Positions 44,191 to 54,665 of a stretch of 64,000 nt of DNA are shown here, in pieces. The notes beneath the pieces are model-generated. The model was not told the origin of the DNA. It saw only the letters and a program-made list of their open reading frames with translations, and searched no databases. Each line of letters opens with the position of its first letter. Within the stretch, counting starts at the first letter, position 1. The translations under genes and the position numbers were made by a program. This stretch comes from Leptotrichia wadei (lineage in GTDB: Bacteria; Fusobacteriota; Fusobacteriia; Fusobacteriales; Leptotrichiaceae): positions 310,001 through 374,000 of the forward strand of contig NZ_AP019841.1 of the NCBI RefSeq assembly GCF_007990445.1. The letters run 5' to 3'.

Positions 44191-44571
44191 ATGAAATTCT
44201 TTGTAAATCAATTAATCGGAAAAAATATAAAAACTAATGATACTTGGGAAAAAATGGTAAAAAAAGGACGAAAATTAGCAAACATTAATTCAGACAAAAT
44301 AGTTGAAATACCAATGTCTATTCAAGGCTTAAAGGCATGTAAAATACTTTCGGGGGAAGGAATAAAAGTAAATATAACATCAATCTCTTATTCAGCACAG
44401 GCATTACTTGCAGCACGAGCAGGAGCAAATTACATTTCTCCAGTTATTGAAAATATAAAAGGAGTTGATACAGTGAAAGAAATTTCAGAAATGTTTAAAA
44501 GAGAAAAAATAAAAACTAAAATATTATTTGAAAAGAATGAAATGCCATTGTATACTGCTAATTATGCGTAA
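44191..44571 (+). CDS. Truncated transaldolase/fructose-6-phosphate aldolase-like protein lacking the catalytic Lys
   Basis: A 126-residue protein aligned by eye with the TalC/FSA family (~215-220 residues). It keeps the first strand (MKFFV), then jumps to KIVEIPMSIQGLKACK and SISYSAQALLAARAGANYISP. The stretch between and the C-terminal ~40 residues are absent. The Lys of the usual VVKIP motif is Glu here, and the N-terminal DT is NQ. It should not form a Schiff base. GGAGGATAAAATT precedes the ATG. It may be a non-enzymatic derivative or a decaying gene. Confidence 0.7.
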   Translation: MKFFVNQLIGKNIKTNDTWEKMVKKGRKLANINSDKIVEIPMSIQGLKACKILSGEGIKVNITSISYSAQALLAARAGANYISPVIENIKGVDTVKEISEMFKREKIKTKILFEKNEMPLYTANYA

Positions 44572-44602
44572 TAAAAAAATATCCTTTTATTTAATTTTTT
44601 GT

Positions 44603-44631
44603 TTGATTTTTGAAAAAAATTATGTTATATT
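44603..44631 (+). promoter_or_regulatory. Promoter of the DeoR-family gene
   Basis: TTGATT, 17-base spacer, TATATT, about 90 bases before the start. Confidence 0.45.
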
Positions 44632-44718
44632 AAAAAAATAAGATAAAAAATATAATTTAAACATTAATTTTCATAAAATTAAATACAAAAAAGAAAAATT
44701 AGGAGTGTGAAAAATTAA

Positions 44719-45477
44719 ATGCTTGCAAGCGAAAGATTTGAAAAAATTGTACAAATAGTAAATGAAAAGGGTATTGCAAATACAAAAGAGCTGGCTCAGA
44801 TTTTGAATGTTACGGAAACTACTATTCGTAGGGATACAGAATTTCTGGAAAAACAGGGGAAAATTATTAGAGTCCACGGCGGTGCAAAAAGCATAAATCA
44901 AAAAACGGTTATGTCCAATCAGGATGAAAAGGATATGAAAGATCGCACAGAAAATTATGAAAAAAAAGATGAAGTGTGCAAAAAAGTGGCATCATTTATA
45001 AAAAATGGCGACTGTATTTTTCTTGACGGCGGAACTACAGTAGTTCCCATAGTAAAATATCTGAAGGGAAAAAACGTAAAAATCGTAACAAACAGTATGC
45101 TTGTTGTCAAAGCCTTTAATGACAGCGATTCTGAATTGTTTGTGATAGGTGGAAAATATATAGAGGAGTATGATATGTCTGTTGGATCAATTGCCTTAAA
45201 TAATTTGTCAAATTTCAATTTTGATTATGCGATTTTAGGCTGTGCAGGACTGGATATTGAAAGACAGGTTGTTTATACAACTGAGATGGAAACAATGCTT
45301 ATAAAGGAAAAAGCAATGGGGCTGGCTGTAAAAAAATATTTGCTGCTAGACGACTCAAAATTGTCAATACGAGGTTTTTACACATTTGTCAACACGTCCG
45401 ACTTTGACGCAATAATATGTAATAATTCTGAAAATGTAAACGAAGAAGAATTACCAAATAACTTTATAATAGTTTAA
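44719..45477 (+). CDS. DeoR-family transcriptional regulator
   Basis: A 252-residue sugar-metabolism repressor: N-terminal HTH (TKELAQILNVTETTIRRDTEFL, with GKIIRVHGGA typical of the family) and a C-terminal effector domain (FLDGGTTVVPIVKYL, then VGSIALNNLSNFNFDYAILG) that binds a phosphorylated sugar. Position after deoC suggests deoxyribose-5-phosphate or a related sugar phosphate. It probably controls the GTGTTAT sites at the deoC promoter. Confidence 0.92.
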   Translation: MLASERFEKIVQIVNEKGIANTKELAQILNVTETTIRRDTEFLEKQGKIIRVHGGAKSINQKTVMSNQDEKDMKDRTENYEKKDEVCKKVASFIKNGDCIFLDGGTTVVPIVKYLKGKNVKIVTNSMLVVKAFNDSDSELFVIGGKYIEEYDMSVGSIALNNLSNFNFDYAILGCAGLDIERQVVYTTEMETMLIKEKAMGLAVKKYLLLDDSKLSIRGFYTFVNTSDFDAIICNNSENVNEEELPNNFIIV

Positions 45478-45518
45478 TTAATTTGGTTTAAAAGTAGAAA
45501 AGAAAGGGCAAAATTGTA

Positions 45519-46337
45519 ATGGATAAGAAAATTAGTAAATATGAAATTGCAAATTGTATTAATGTGTTAGGGAATTTTTGTGGAAAGAGAGATATTGATG
45601 AATTAACAACTTTTGAACTGATGAAAAAATATGGAGTTGAAAAAGCGGATGTGATGGTGCTTTTTGGCGGTTCTATTTTGGCTGGTGGGGATGTTTTGGC
45701 AAATGCTATGAAAAATGATGTTGCTAAAAAATATGTTATTGTTGGAGGAAGAGGACATACGACAGTTTCATTAGAAGAACAGTTTTATAAATTATATCCA
45801 GATTCTGATAAAAAGTCCATTTTATTAGAAATTTCTGAAGCTGAAATTTTTAGAAATTATTTAAAATACAAGTATAATTTACAGCCTGATTTGCTCGAAA
45901 TTCATTCCACAAACTGTGGAAACAACATTACAAACTTACTAAAATTACTAAAAGAAAAAAATATAACTTTTAAAAACATAATAATTTCCCAAGATGCAAC
46001 AATGCAGCTACGAATGGAAGTAACTTTAAAAAAATACCTTTCAGAAAATATAAAAATCATTAATTTTGCAACCTATTCAGCTAAAGTCAGTGTTAAAGAT
46101 AAAAAATTATGTTTTGAAAACGACATATTTGGAATGTGGGATATTGATAGATATATAACTTTGTTAATGGGTGAAATTCCAAGGCTTACAAATGATGAAG
46201 ATGGATATGGTCCTAAAGGAGCTGGCTATATAGCTCACATTGATATTCCAGAAGATGTTAAAAATGCCTTTTTGATATTAAAGCAAATTCATGGCGATAA
46301 AGTTAGAAAAGCCGATCCTTTGCATGCTTCTAAATAA
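45519..46337 (+). CDS. DUF218/YdcF-like protein
   Basis: A 272-residue protein of the YdcF/ElyC/SanA (DUF218) family: VMVLFGGSILAGG and VIVGGRGHTT form the nucleotide-fold start, followed by HSTNCGNNI and IIISQDATMQLR. No membrane anchor, like YdcF, which binds SAM-like ligands. The exact function is not known. It follows the DeoR gene by 41 bases and may share its transcript. Confidence 0.8.
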   Translation: MDKKISKYEIANCINVLGNFCGKRDIDELTTFELMKKYGVEKADVMVLFGGSILAGGDVLANAMKNDVAKKYVIVGGRGHTTVSLEEQFYKLYPDSDKKSILLEISEAEIFRNYLKYKYNLQPDLLEIHSTNCGNNITNLLKLLKEKNITFKNIIISQDATMQLRMEVTLKKYLSENIKIINFATYSAKVSVKDKKLCFENDIFGMWDIDRYITLLMGEIPRLTNDEDGYGPKGAGYIAHIDIPEDVKNAFLILKQIHGDKVRKADPLHASK

Positions 46338-46346
46338 ATAATAAAA

Positions 46347-46387
46347 AAGAGCGTTCTTTTCTAATAATTGAATGCTCTTATTTTTTT
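46347..46387 (+). terminator. Terminator of the deoR-DUF218 transcript
   Basis: Ten-bp stem AAGAGCGTTC with GAATGCTCTT (one G-U pair), then a run of T. Confidence 0.75.
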
Positions 46388-46442
46388 ATTTTAAATTTAT
46401 CTTTTTAAAAATTCTTTTAACTGATTTTCACTATTTAAATAT

Positions 46443-46555
46443 TAGATCTGTTTGCTAACCTAATTTTTTTATTTAACAAGGGATTAAGACCCCTTGCTTC
46501 AGAATGTTTATTTTATTAAATTTTAAATAAATACAGTTTTCGAACAAGTCTATTA
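46443..46555 (+). repeat. Dispersed repeat family 1, full-length copy
   Basis: 113 bases with imperfect terminal inverted repeats (TAGATCTGTTTGCTAAC at the left, CGAACAAGTCTA at the right) and a central hairpin ACAAGGGATT...CCCCTTG. TA lies at both outer ends, as in TA-duplicating (IS630/mariner-type) miniature elements. Confidence 0.7.
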
Positions 46556-46621
46556 TAAAAAATGGGAGATATTCTAACAATACAGTTTATTTCCCATTTT
46601 ATCTTTCATTAGTATTTTTTT

Positions 46622-47575
46622 TTAAAAATTTTGCAAAATATCAAAAAAATTAAAAAGTACACTTTTTATATTTACATTATTCCTAATGCTATTTTTTAAA
46701 TTTATCAGATTTTTCAAATCTTCCGTTTCCACAGAATTTTTTGCATTTATAATAATTTTAGAAAGAAAACCTATCAAAAATTCCTTTTCTTTCTTTAGTT
46801 CATTTTCAATTTCATTTATAAAAAAATAAACATTTTCAAGCTCCCAAAAACGTATCCGCCGTGCTATCAGTTCAATGCTTTTATTATATTTTATTGTCAA
46901 ATCCAAACTATTTTTAACAGCAAATTCCCCGCTCACATAATTTTTCATTTCCGTAACAATTTGCAAAATATCTTCAACTGTGTTAATTTGGAATTTAATG
47001 TCATCAAGCGAAAGATTTTGCCTTTTAAATTCCAGAATATCATTTTCATTTCCATCAAAGAAATAGTAAATTTCCTTGCTAACTCCCAGTTCCTCGTTAT
47101 TCATTCCAGAGAGATGGAATTTAATTGTACGGGATTTTATTGTAGGAATTATATTTAATGTTCGTGATAAAAGTATAAAATATACGTTTTTTGGAGGTTC
47201 TTCCAAAATTTTTAAAAGCGCATTTGAAGATTCTTTTCTCAAATTTTCAATTCCGCACAGAATAAATATTTTTTTTGGTGAATTAAATGAGGATTCTATT
47301 GAAGAATAGATGATTTCCCGCACTTCATCAATTTTTATGTTTTCATTGTTTTTATTTATTATTTCAATGTCAGGATGCTGAGAAATGTCGATAAGCCGTT
47401 CTATTTTTTCTTTTTCAGCATCATTTTGGATATTTTTTGTCATAATCATTTTTGAAAACATTAGTGCATAAGAAAGCAAGTCAACTCTCTTATCGCCGTA
47501 AAAGAGATAACTTGCGCTCACTTTATCCTGATTTGCCTCATTTTTAAATTTTTCAGTTATTTTCTGTAATTCCAT
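46622..47575 (-). CDS. holB: DNA polymerase III delta' subunit
   Basis: A 317-residue clamp-loader subunit. SSNALLKILEEPPKNVYFILLS and TIKSRTIKFHL are the conserved delta' signatures. The N-terminal AAA+ region (ASYLFYGDKR) has no intact Walker A, as expected for delta'. The middle and C-terminus are helical. It lies 45 bases after mreB on the same strand and is probably co-transcribed. Confidence 0.85.
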   Translation of the reverse strand: MELQKITEKFKNEANQDKVSASYLFYGDKRVDLLSYALMFSKMIMTKNIQNDAEKEKIERLIDISQHPDIEIINKNNENIKIDEVREIIYSSIESSFNSPKKIFILCGIENLRKESSNALLKILEEPPKNVYFILLSRTLNIIPTIKSRTIKFHLSGMNNEELGVSKEIYYFFDGNENDILEFKRQNLSLDDIKFQINTVEDILQIVTEMKNYVSGEFAVKNSLDLTIKYNKSIELIARRIRFWELENVYFFINEIENELKKEKEFLIGFLSKIIINAKNSVETEDLKNLINLKNSIRNNVNIKSVLFNFFDILQNF

Positions 47576-47620
47576 TTTTTCTCATTTTCTTTTTTTCTTT
47601 TTTAAAATTAACAACAAATA

Positions 47621-48652
47621 TTAATTTTCTTTCATTTGAAGAGTTCTTAACAGTTTCTTGTTGTCAAATGCGGCTCCTCCACCTAAAACTACTGAATCCA
47701 ATGGATTTGGAGACAAGAATACTTTGATTCCAACTTCTTTTTCCATCATGTCAATAAAGTTTCTGATTAGAGAACCTCCACCAGTCATTACAATTCCGTT
47801 ATCCAAAATATCTGCTGCCAATTCAGGCGGACATTTTTCAAGAACTTCTTTTGTAGAGTTTACAATTTGGAATAGAGAATCTTCGATTGCTTCGTAAATT
47901 TCATTTGCATTGACTTCCACAGTATTAGGAATTCCAGTTTCCAAATCTCTACCTTTTATTTCCATAACTTCAGGCGATTGAACTTTTAATGCTGAACCTA
48001 ATTCTTTTTTTATTTTTTCAGCAGTTCTATCTCCAATTAATAAATTATATTTTCTTTTTACATATCTTACAATATCTTCATCAAATCTGTTTCCAGCAAT
48101 TCTAATTGATTTACTTGCAATAATTTCATCTAGCGAAAGAATTGCAATATCAGTAGAACCTCCACCTATATCAATTACCATGCTTCCTTCAGGTTGTGAA
48201 ATATCCACTCCTGAACCAATAATAGCGGCTCTTCCTTCTTCAATAATGTATGTCTTTTTAGCGCCCTTTACTGCATCAAACAATGCTTTTCTTTCAACAC
48301 TTGTTACTTCAATCGGCACACAAATCATTACTTCAGGCTTGAACAGCGAATTTCCATAAATTTTGTGAATAAAGTATGTAATCATTTCCTTTGTTGAGTC
48401 AATATCTGCGATAACTCCATCTTGCAAAGGTTTAATAGCTTGAATACTGTCAGGAGTCTTCCCAAGCATTTCTCTAGCTTCTTTTCCAACTGCAATTAAT
48501 CTTCCTGTTTTTCTATCACGTGCAACAACAGATGGCTCGTTTAATACTATTTTTTTTCTTTGCTTATCGTAAATCAATATATTTGCAGTTCCTAAATCTA
48601 TCGAAATACTTTTATTTACTCTAAATATTTTTACAAAATCAAATACACCCAT
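47621..48652 (-). CDS. mreB: Rod shape-determining protein MreB
   Basis: A 343-residue actin-like protein that guides lateral wall synthesis. SIDLGTANILIY (phosphate 1), IAVGKEAREMLGKTP, VIDIGGGSTDIAIL (phosphate 2) and TGGGSLIRNF (adenosine) are all present. No mreC/mreD follows, and the downstream gene is holB. ATG at 48652 has an AGGAGG-like site. Confidence 0.96.
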   Translation of the reverse strand: MGVFDFVKIFRVNKSISIDLGTANILIYDKQRKKIVLNEPSVVARDRKTGRLIAVGKEAREMLGKTPDSIQAIKPLQDGVIADIDSTKEMITYFIHKIYGNSLFKPEVMICVPIEVTSVERKALFDAVKGAKKTYIIEEGRAAIIGSGVDISQPEGSMVIDIGGGSTDIAILSLDEIIASKSIRIAGNRFDEDIVRYVKRKYNLLIGDRTAEKIKKELGSALKVQSPEVMEIKGRDLETGIPNTVEVNANEIYEAIEDSLFQIVNSTKEVLEKCPPELAADILDNGIVMTGGGSLIRNFIDMMEKEVGIKVFLSPNPLDSVVLGGGAAFDNKKLLRTLQMKEN

Positions 48653-48835
48653 TTTTCCTCCTATTAAAATTAACTTTCTTAATTATATCATATTTTTCAA
48701 TAAAAATTTATTATTTTTTGAAATTTTTTGAAATTTTTACTATAAATATTTATTTTTTTACATTTTTACTATATTTTTTACCTAATTTGGCTTTATTTTT
48801 TAGTTTTGCAAAAAAAATAAATAATATTTAATAAA

Positions 48836-49711
48836 TCAGAAATTTACATTCAGCCATTTCAATATTTCATCATAAATCTCGTATTTGTTTATTTCATTTA
48901 GGGATTCATGCCGCCCATCCCTGTTTTCAAGAACATTAATTCTTCTTTTTTTCTTTCTCAAATTACTGAAAATCTTATTTATATGATAAGTGTCAATCGC
49001 CTTGTCATCAGTTCCGTAAACAGCCAATATTTTTGCAGAATCATCTAATTTTTTATAATTTCTGTTAATAAATCCCATTGTGGAAAAAATTCCAGAAAAA
49101 AACTTTGGTGTGACAGGATAACCGCAAAGTTCACTTTCTTCGTATTTTTTACTTTCATTTTCATCTCGAGTCAGCCAGTCAAATTTAGTTTTATTCGGCT
49201 CAAAAGCCACATTCCATTTCCTGAAAATTTTATTAAATGCAGAAAATTTCCTGAAAATAACTCTTTCCAGAATAGTTGCAAAACTTCCCCCTGCAGCTTC
49301 CATCTGTTTTTTCAATGGAAAACCCGACAAAATAAAATATTTGTAACTATTTTCAATTCCCCATCGCATTCCAATCAAAGACCCCATGCTATGTCCAAAA
49401 ATCGTAGTATTATCAGGATTTGATCCAATTTTGTCCAAAAAGATGCCAATATCTTTAAAAACAGCCTTTATTCCATTTTTTCCAAAATCTCCAATCTCTT
49501 CATCCTTCAGTTCTCCATGCCCACGAATTTCCATAACAAACACATTATACCCGTTAGAAGCCAAAAACTCCCCAAATTCAGCATATCTTCCAACAGGCTC
49601 AGTCATTCCATGAAAGATTACAATATTATTTTTATATTTTTCTCTTTTTGACTTAAAAAATAAATAAGGTATTTTTTTATTATCAAAACTTTCAAAATAT
49701 TGTTTTTCCAT
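48836..49711 (-). CDS. Alpha/beta hydrolase, monoacylglycerol lipase/lysophospholipase-like
   Basis: A 291-residue serine hydrolase of the S33/Hydrolase_4 group. The elbow FGHSMGS supplies the nucleophile Ser, VFHGMTEPVGRY the oxyanion loop, VYGTDDKAID the Asp and GRHESLNE the His. No signal peptide. Closest in layout to PldB-like lysophospholipases and monoglyceride lipases. The gene faces away from the BglG-like regulator across a long AT-rich gap. Confidence 0.85.
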   Translation of the reverse strand: MEKQYFESFDNKKIPYLFFKSKREKYKNNIVIFHGMTEPVGRYAEFGEFLASNGYNVFVMEIRGHGELKDEEIGDFGKNGIKAVFKDIGIFLDKIGSNPDNTTIFGHSMGSLIGMRWGIENSYKYFILSGFPLKKQMEAAGGSFATILERVIFRKFSAFNKIFRKWNVAFEPNKTKFDWLTRDENESKKYEESELCGYPVTPKFFSGIFSTMGFINRNYKKLDDSAKILAVYGTDDKAIDTYHINKIFSNLRKKKRRINVLENRDGRHESLNEINKYEIYDEILKWLNVNF

Positions 49712-50478
49712 TATTTCCCTTTCTAATAAAATGTTAGATTTACTTGTTAATGAGATTTATTTAAAACTAAACTGACCTAGAAATAGGCAAATCAAACTTA
49801 AAATCAGATATTCATAATCTTAAAATCTTAGAGTTTAATTTTAAACTTATTTTGTATGTATACACATCTATTATAATACAATATTATTTTTTTTGCAATT
49901 ACAAATTTTTTATTTCACAGTCAAGATTTTTTAAATAATATATTTATAAATTATAAATTTGAAAGTGAAGAAAATATGTTTTGTTTATGAAAATTAGCAA
50001 AAGCAAAAATATTTATGACTTTTCGAGTTTGATTTTAAGTTTCACTGTCAAAAAATAAAATTTTAAAATAACAAATTGTTGATGTTTTTTTTATTTAATA
50101 ATTTATATATTAGTAAAAAATCCTTGAAAATAAAGGGTTCTTAATAAAATAAATATTTTTTTTAATTCGTTTTCTTATGATATTTTAGATTCTTTTAGAA
50201 AAAAAAGACAAAAAAATTATAAATTTTGAAAATGCTTATAATGATATTTTCTATAAAAAATAGTAATTAAATAGCATAATTTTATAAATATTTTTATTCA
50301 CTTTAATTTTAAATTAATTTTAATAAATAGGTTGAAACCAAGTATTTAAGGGAGAATTTGTTAAAATAAGAAAGTAAAAAATGTCATCTAAAAAAATAAA
50401 CTCATAATTGTTATTATGAAAATATTAGTAATTATTGATATTACAAGGTTAATAAGAATTATGAGGAGTAAATAATTA
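49712..50478. other. Long AT-rich intergenic region
   Basis: 767 bases between divergent genes. No ORF with coding character and no recognised RNA. Two similar 12-base stretches, TTTCACAGTCAA (49915) and TTTCACTGTCAA (50039), may be operator-like repeats, but this is weak. A 19-codon ATG frame at 50416 lies just before the next gene without a ribosome site. Confidence 0.4.
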
Positions 50479-51897
50479 ATGGGGCTTGATTTTAATGAAA
50501 GTGACATATTAAAAGATATTTTAAATTTTAAAATTGTTAATAGAAAAAAATTAGAAGAAAAATATGGATTTAAAATAATAGATCGTATGATTAAACATAT
50601 AAATGAATTTTTATGTAAAAATGATAATGGGATAATACATAAAAGTAAAAATTATTTATATTATTTTGGAAAATATTATGAAAGCCTATTTAAGATAAAT
50701 GACAGGGATATAAATATGAGAATGTCATTCAGGCGGGAACTTATCACACTTATCTTGCTGCTTGGGAAGGAAAAGCTGAATATTTACAAATTCAATAAAC
50801 AAATCAGGAGAAATGAACAAAATACTAAAAATATTCAAAACGATCTAAAGCAGATATTAAAAACTTATAATATAAAGCATTTAGAATACATAAGAACAGC
50901 AAATATAGAAAAATTATTTAAAAACAAGAATTATGACCTTAAAGAGTTAAGGGAGAACTATTTGAGGGAAATACTGATGAGAAGAATGGAAAAGATTTAT
51001 ATTGGAAAAAGTACATATCAAGAAAACTTCTATTTTAAAATATTGCAGGAAATTTTGGAAATAAAAAATATTAAATATATAAAAAGACTTCTTTTTTTGT
51101 ATATTGACCAGTTTACAGATATAATTTCAATGTACGAAAAATATTCAATATTAACATATTTTATTTTAAATATGAAAAGTACAGATATAAAATTCAAATA
51201 TAGGCTGAAGAAAACTGATGAAAATAAAGAGTTTTTTATAATGATGGATAAAATTTCTAAAAGGGAAAAATTGAAAATAGATTGTAAATTTATGACTTTG
51301 TTTTATAAAAAACTGCATAGAAAAAAAAGAAAACCTGAAAAAATATTAAGTGAAATTAATAAAGCCATAATGATTGAGAAAAATCAAGAAACATTTGGAA
51401 TAAAAAAGGTAGAAACTAGAAAGGGCAAGGAAGAAGGAGTAGAAGTTTACAGTATTGCTGAAACATCTGTAAATTTTGAAAATAAGGATTTATTAAATAA
51501 AAAACTTTTGAAAAAATATATTCATTTGGATGAAACCGTTAAAATAAGGACATTAGTTTTAGTTGATGTGGAAGAGAATCAGATTTTAAAGTCATTTAAT
51601 AAAGTAATGAAATTTTTTAATTTTTTAGAGGTGGTTAAGGTGGAACATTTAAATAATTTTAAGAAAGTTATCACAAGAAATAATACTGGTTACGAACAAG
51701 TGCTTATAATTTCCAATTCAAAATTTTTAAATACGATAAGAAATTTTTCAGATATTCCAATTTTTAATTTTGTACTGGGAAAAGAAAAGGGAACTTTACA
51801 AAGCAGAACAAATATTTTGAAACAGATGATATATTTACGTAGAATGATGTTTCAGTATTTGGAATTTAAAAAAGATAGAAAGATAATCCATAAATAA
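50479..51897 (+). CDS. Putative BglG/Mga-like transcriptional regulator
   Basis: A 472-residue, Lys-rich protein without close recognition. The layout is suggestive: an N-terminal winged helix (NRKKLEEKYGFKIIDRMIKHI), a second helix-turn-helix (LNIYKFNKQIRRNEQNTKNI), a helical PRD-like middle and a C-terminal alpha/beta domain like a PTS EIIB (RTLVLVDVEENQILKSF). This is the order of Mga/BglG/MtlR regulators, although the PRD His residues expected for phosphorylation are not clear. It lies upstream of pflB on the same strand, but pflB has its own promoter. Confidence 0.5.
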   Translation: MGLDFNESDILKDILNFKIVNRKKLEEKYGFKIIDRMIKHINEFLCKNDNGIIHKSKNYLYYFGKYYESLFKINDRDINMRMSFRRELITLILLLGKEKLNIYKFNKQIRRNEQNTKNIQNDLKQILKTYNIKHLEYIRTANIEKLFKNKNYDLKELRENYLREILMRRMEKIYIGKSTYQENFYFKILQEILEIKNIKYIKRLLFLYIDQFTDIISMYEKYSILTYFILNMKSTDIKFKYRLKKTDENKEFFIMMDKISKREKLKIDCKFMTLFYKKLHRKKRKPEKILSEINKAIMIEKNQETFGIKKVETRKGKEEGVEVYSIAETSVNFENKDLLNKKLLKKYIHLDETVKIRTLVLVDVEENQILKSFNKVMKFFNFLEVVKVEHLNNFKKVITRNNTGYEQVLIISNSKFLNTIRNFSDIPIFNFVLGKEKGTLQSRTNILKQMIYLRRMMFQYLEFKKDRKIIHK

Positions 51898-52016
51898 ATT
51901 TTGTTATGGAATGGTCATTTATGTGCTTAAACTCTATAAGTTATTTTTTTCACTATTTACGGCATTTGGACGGCTTTTTTTATAAAAAAATTTTTTTAAA
52001 AATTTTAAAAATATAT

Positions 52017-52045
52017 TTGCTTTTATGAAATTTTTAGGGTATAAT
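52017..52045 (+). promoter_or_regulatory. pflB promoter
   Basis: TTGCTT, 17-base spacer, TATAAT (52040-52045), about 80 bases before the start. Confidence 0.65.
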
Positions 52046-52129
52046 AACTGTAGAGTTAAGTTCAATATTATAATGATTACAAATAAACTATAACAAATAT
52101 TAAAGATTGAAAGGATGTGTTGTTAAATA

Positions 52130-54361
52130 ATGGACGCATGGAGAGGATTTAAAGAAGGAAATTGGAAAGACAATATTGATGTTACAGAATTTATCAGATT
52201 AAATTATACAGAATATTTAGGTGATGACAGCTTTTTGGAAGGACCGACTGAAGCAACTACTAAATTGTGGAAAGAGCTTTCTGAAAAATTTAAAGTAGAA
52301 AGAGAAAAAGGTATTTATGACGCTGAAACTAAAATACCTTCTCAAATAGATGCTTATGGAGCTGGATATATTGATAAAGATTTGGAAAAAATTGTAGGAC
52401 TTCAAACTGATGCTCCACTAAAAAGAGCAATCTTCCCAAATGGTGGATTAAGAATGGTAAAAAACAGCTTGGAAGCTTTTGGTTATAAATTAGATCCAGA
52501 AACTGAAGAAATTTTTACTAAATACAGAAAAACTCACAATGACGGAGTTTTCTCAGCTTATACTGAACAAATAAGAAAAGCAAGACATACAGGAATTATT
52601 ACAGGACTTCCAGATGCTTATGGTCGTGGAAGAATTATCGGAGATTACAGAAGAGTTGCTCTTTACGGAGTTGACAGATTGATAGCTGACAGAGAAGAAC
52701 AATACAAAAATTTGGATCCAGCTGAAATGACTGAAGATGTAATTAGACTTAGAGAAGAAGTTTTTGAACAAGTTAAAGCATTAAAAGCATTAAAGAGAAT
52801 GGCAGCAGCTTACGGATTTGATATTTCAGGACCAGCTACTAATGGTAGAGAAGCAGTACAATGGCTATATTTTGCATACTTGGCAGCAACTAAAGATCAA
52901 AATGGAGCTGCAATGAGTATTGGTAGAACTTCTACATTCCTAGATATTTTCTTGGAAAGAGATTTGCAGGAAGGAACTTTGACTGAAAAAGAAGCTCAAG
53001 AAATAATGGATCACTTCGTTATGAAATTAAGAATAATTAGATTCTTAAGAACACCTGAATATGATGCATTGTTCTCAGGAGATCCAGTTTGGGTAACTGA
53101 ATCAATTGGAGGAATGGGATTAGACGGAAGATCAATGGTTACAAAAAATTCATTCAGAATATTACATACATTGTACAACATGGGAACTTCGCCTGAACCA
53201 AACTTAACAGTTTTATGGAGTGAAAAATTACCTGAAAACTGGAAAAAATTCTGTGCTAAAGTGTCAATTGATACTTCATCAGTACAATATGAAAATGACG
53301 ACATTATGAGACCACAATTTGGGAATGACTATGGAATCGCATGTTGCGTATCTCCAATGACAATTGGACATCAAATGCAATTCTTTGGAGCAAGAGTAAA
53401 CTTGCCAAAAGCATTGTTATATGCAATTAACGGTGGTAAAGATGAAAAATCTAAGATTCAAGTTACACCAGTTGGACAATTTGAACCAATCAAAGGTGAA
53501 TACTTGGAATTTGATGAAGTTTGGGAAAAATTAGACAAAGTATTAGACTGGTTAGCTTCAACTTATGTTAAAGCACTAAATATCATTCACTACATGCACG
53601 ATAAATATTCTTATGAAGCATTGGAAATGTCATTACACGACATCAACATCAGAAGAACAGAAGCATTTGGAATTGCTGGACTTTCAATTATTGCGGATTC
53701 ACTTGCAGCTATTAAATATGGTAAAGTAAAAGTTGTAAGAGATGAAGAAGGAGATGCAGTTGACTACATCAATGAAAAAGATTATGTTCCATTCGGAAAT
53801 AATGATGATGCAACTGACCAATTTGCAGTAGATATTACAAGAAGATTTATGAATAAATTGAGAACTCACAAGATGTATAGAGATGCAATCCCTACACAAT
53901 CAGTATTAACTATTACTTCAAACGTTGTATATGGTAAGAAAACAGGAAATACACCTGATGGAAGAAGAGCTGGAGCACCATTTGGTCCAGGAGCAAACCC
54001 TATGCACGGAAGAGATACAAGAGGAGCTGTTGCTTCACTTGCTTCAGTAGCTAAAATCCCATTTGAAGATGCAAACGATGGAATTTCTTATACATTCGCA
54101 ATTACACCAGAAACATTAGGTAAAAATGCAGATGAAAAACAAACTAACCTAGTTGGATTAATGGATGGATACTTCAACCAAACAGGACACCACTTAAATG
54201 TAAATGTATTCGGAAGAGATTTACTAGAAGATGCAATGGAACATCCTGAAAATTATCCACAATTAACAATCAGAGTTTCTGGATATGCAGTAAACTTCGT
54301 TAAATTGACTAGAGAACAACAATTAGATGTAATTAACAGAACAATTTCAAACAAAATGTAA
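52130..54361 (+). CDS. pflB: Pyruvate formate-lyase
   Basis: A 743-residue glycyl-radical enzyme converting pyruvate and CoA to acetyl-CoA and formate, central to anaerobic fermentation. The active-site Cys pair is in GIACCVSPM and the radical Gly in VSGYAVNF near the C-terminus. Codon choice looks like that of the highly expressed tuf gene. The ribosome site AAAGGATG is about 15 bases from the ATG, further than usual. A terminator separates it from its activase gene. Confidence 0.97.
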   Translation: MDAWRGFKEGNWKDNIDVTEFIRLNYTEYLGDDSFLEGPTEATTKLWKELSEKFKVEREKGIYDAETKIPSQIDAYGAGYIDKDLEKIVGLQTDAPLKRAIFPNGGLRMVKNSLEAFGYKLDPETEEIFTKYRKTHNDGVFSAYTEQIRKARHTGIITGLPDAYGRGRIIGDYRRVALYGVDRLIADREEQYKNLDPAEMTEDVIRLREEVFEQVKALKALKRMAAAYGFDISGPATNGREAVQWLYFAYLAATKDQNGAAMSIGRTSTFLDIFLERDLQEGTLTEKEAQEIMDHFVMKLRIIRFLRTPEYDALFSGDPVWVTESIGGMGLDGRSMVTKNSFRILHTLYNMGTSPEPNLTVLWSEKLPENWKKFCAKVSIDTSSVQYENDDIMRPQFGNDYGIACCVSPMTIGHQMQFFGARVNLPKALLYAINGGKDEKSKIQVTPVGQFEPIKGEYLEFDEVWEKLDKVLDWLASTYVKALNIIHYMHDKYSYEALEMSLHDINIRRTEAFGIAGLSIIADSLAAIKYGKVKVVRDEEGDAVDYINEKDYVPFGNNDDATDQFAVDITRRFMNKLRTHKMYRDAIPTQSVLTITSNVVYGKKTGNTPDGRRAGAPFGPGANPMHGRDTRGAVASLASVAKIPFEDANDGISYTFAITPETLGKNADEKQTNLVGLMDGYFNQTGHHLNVNVFGRDLLEDAMEHPENYPQLTIRVSGYAVNFVKLTREQQLDVINRTISNKM

Positions 54362-54432
54362 TTTTTGAAAGTTTAAAAATTTAAAATTTAAATTTAGCTG
54401 TTAAACAAATTCAATAAATTGTTAAAATATGA

Positions 54433-54480
54433 AAAATGTCGCATAGTTTCATAAAAATATGAGTTATGCGGCATTATTTT
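54433..54480 (+). terminator. pflB terminator
   Basis: Ten-bp stem ATGTCGCATA with TATGCGGCAT (one G-U pair) followed by ATTATTTT. It would make pflA expression lower than that of pflB. Confidence 0.65.
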
Positions 54481-54499
54481 CTATTATTTGAATATATAT

Positions 54500-54615
54500 C
54501 CTATTAAAAAAATAGAAAATATGTTTTATTTATTTTCTGGCAAGAGGTTAAGACCCCTTGTTAAATAGAATTTATAATAAATTCATTACTCTAGCGGGAA
54601 ATAATAGTATAAATT
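54500..54615 (+). repeat. Dispersed repeat family 2 copy
   Basis: Contains TTTTATTTATTTTCTGGCAA, a CAAGAGGTTAAGACCCCTTG hairpin core and AATTTATAATAAATT. It aligns with copies at 63060-63175 (inverted) and 28300-28385. Confidence 0.6.
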
Positions 54616-54665
54616 TTATATTGAATTTATATTAAAAAAGTAAGAGAGAAAGAGAGAAAATTAAT

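Larger units (their letters stand above)
54362..54665. other. pflB-pflA intergenic region: terminator plus repeat
   Basis: 304 bases holding a terminator at 54433-54480 and a family 2 repeat at about 54500-54615. AAAGTAAGAGAGAAAGAGAG lies just before pflA. Confidence 0.6.

Noticed and set aside
50416-50478. 19-codon leader-like ORF before the BglG-like gene
   Set aside because: No ribosome site and no codon pattern of a regulatory leader (no run of one amino acid). Probably chance in AT-rich sequence.
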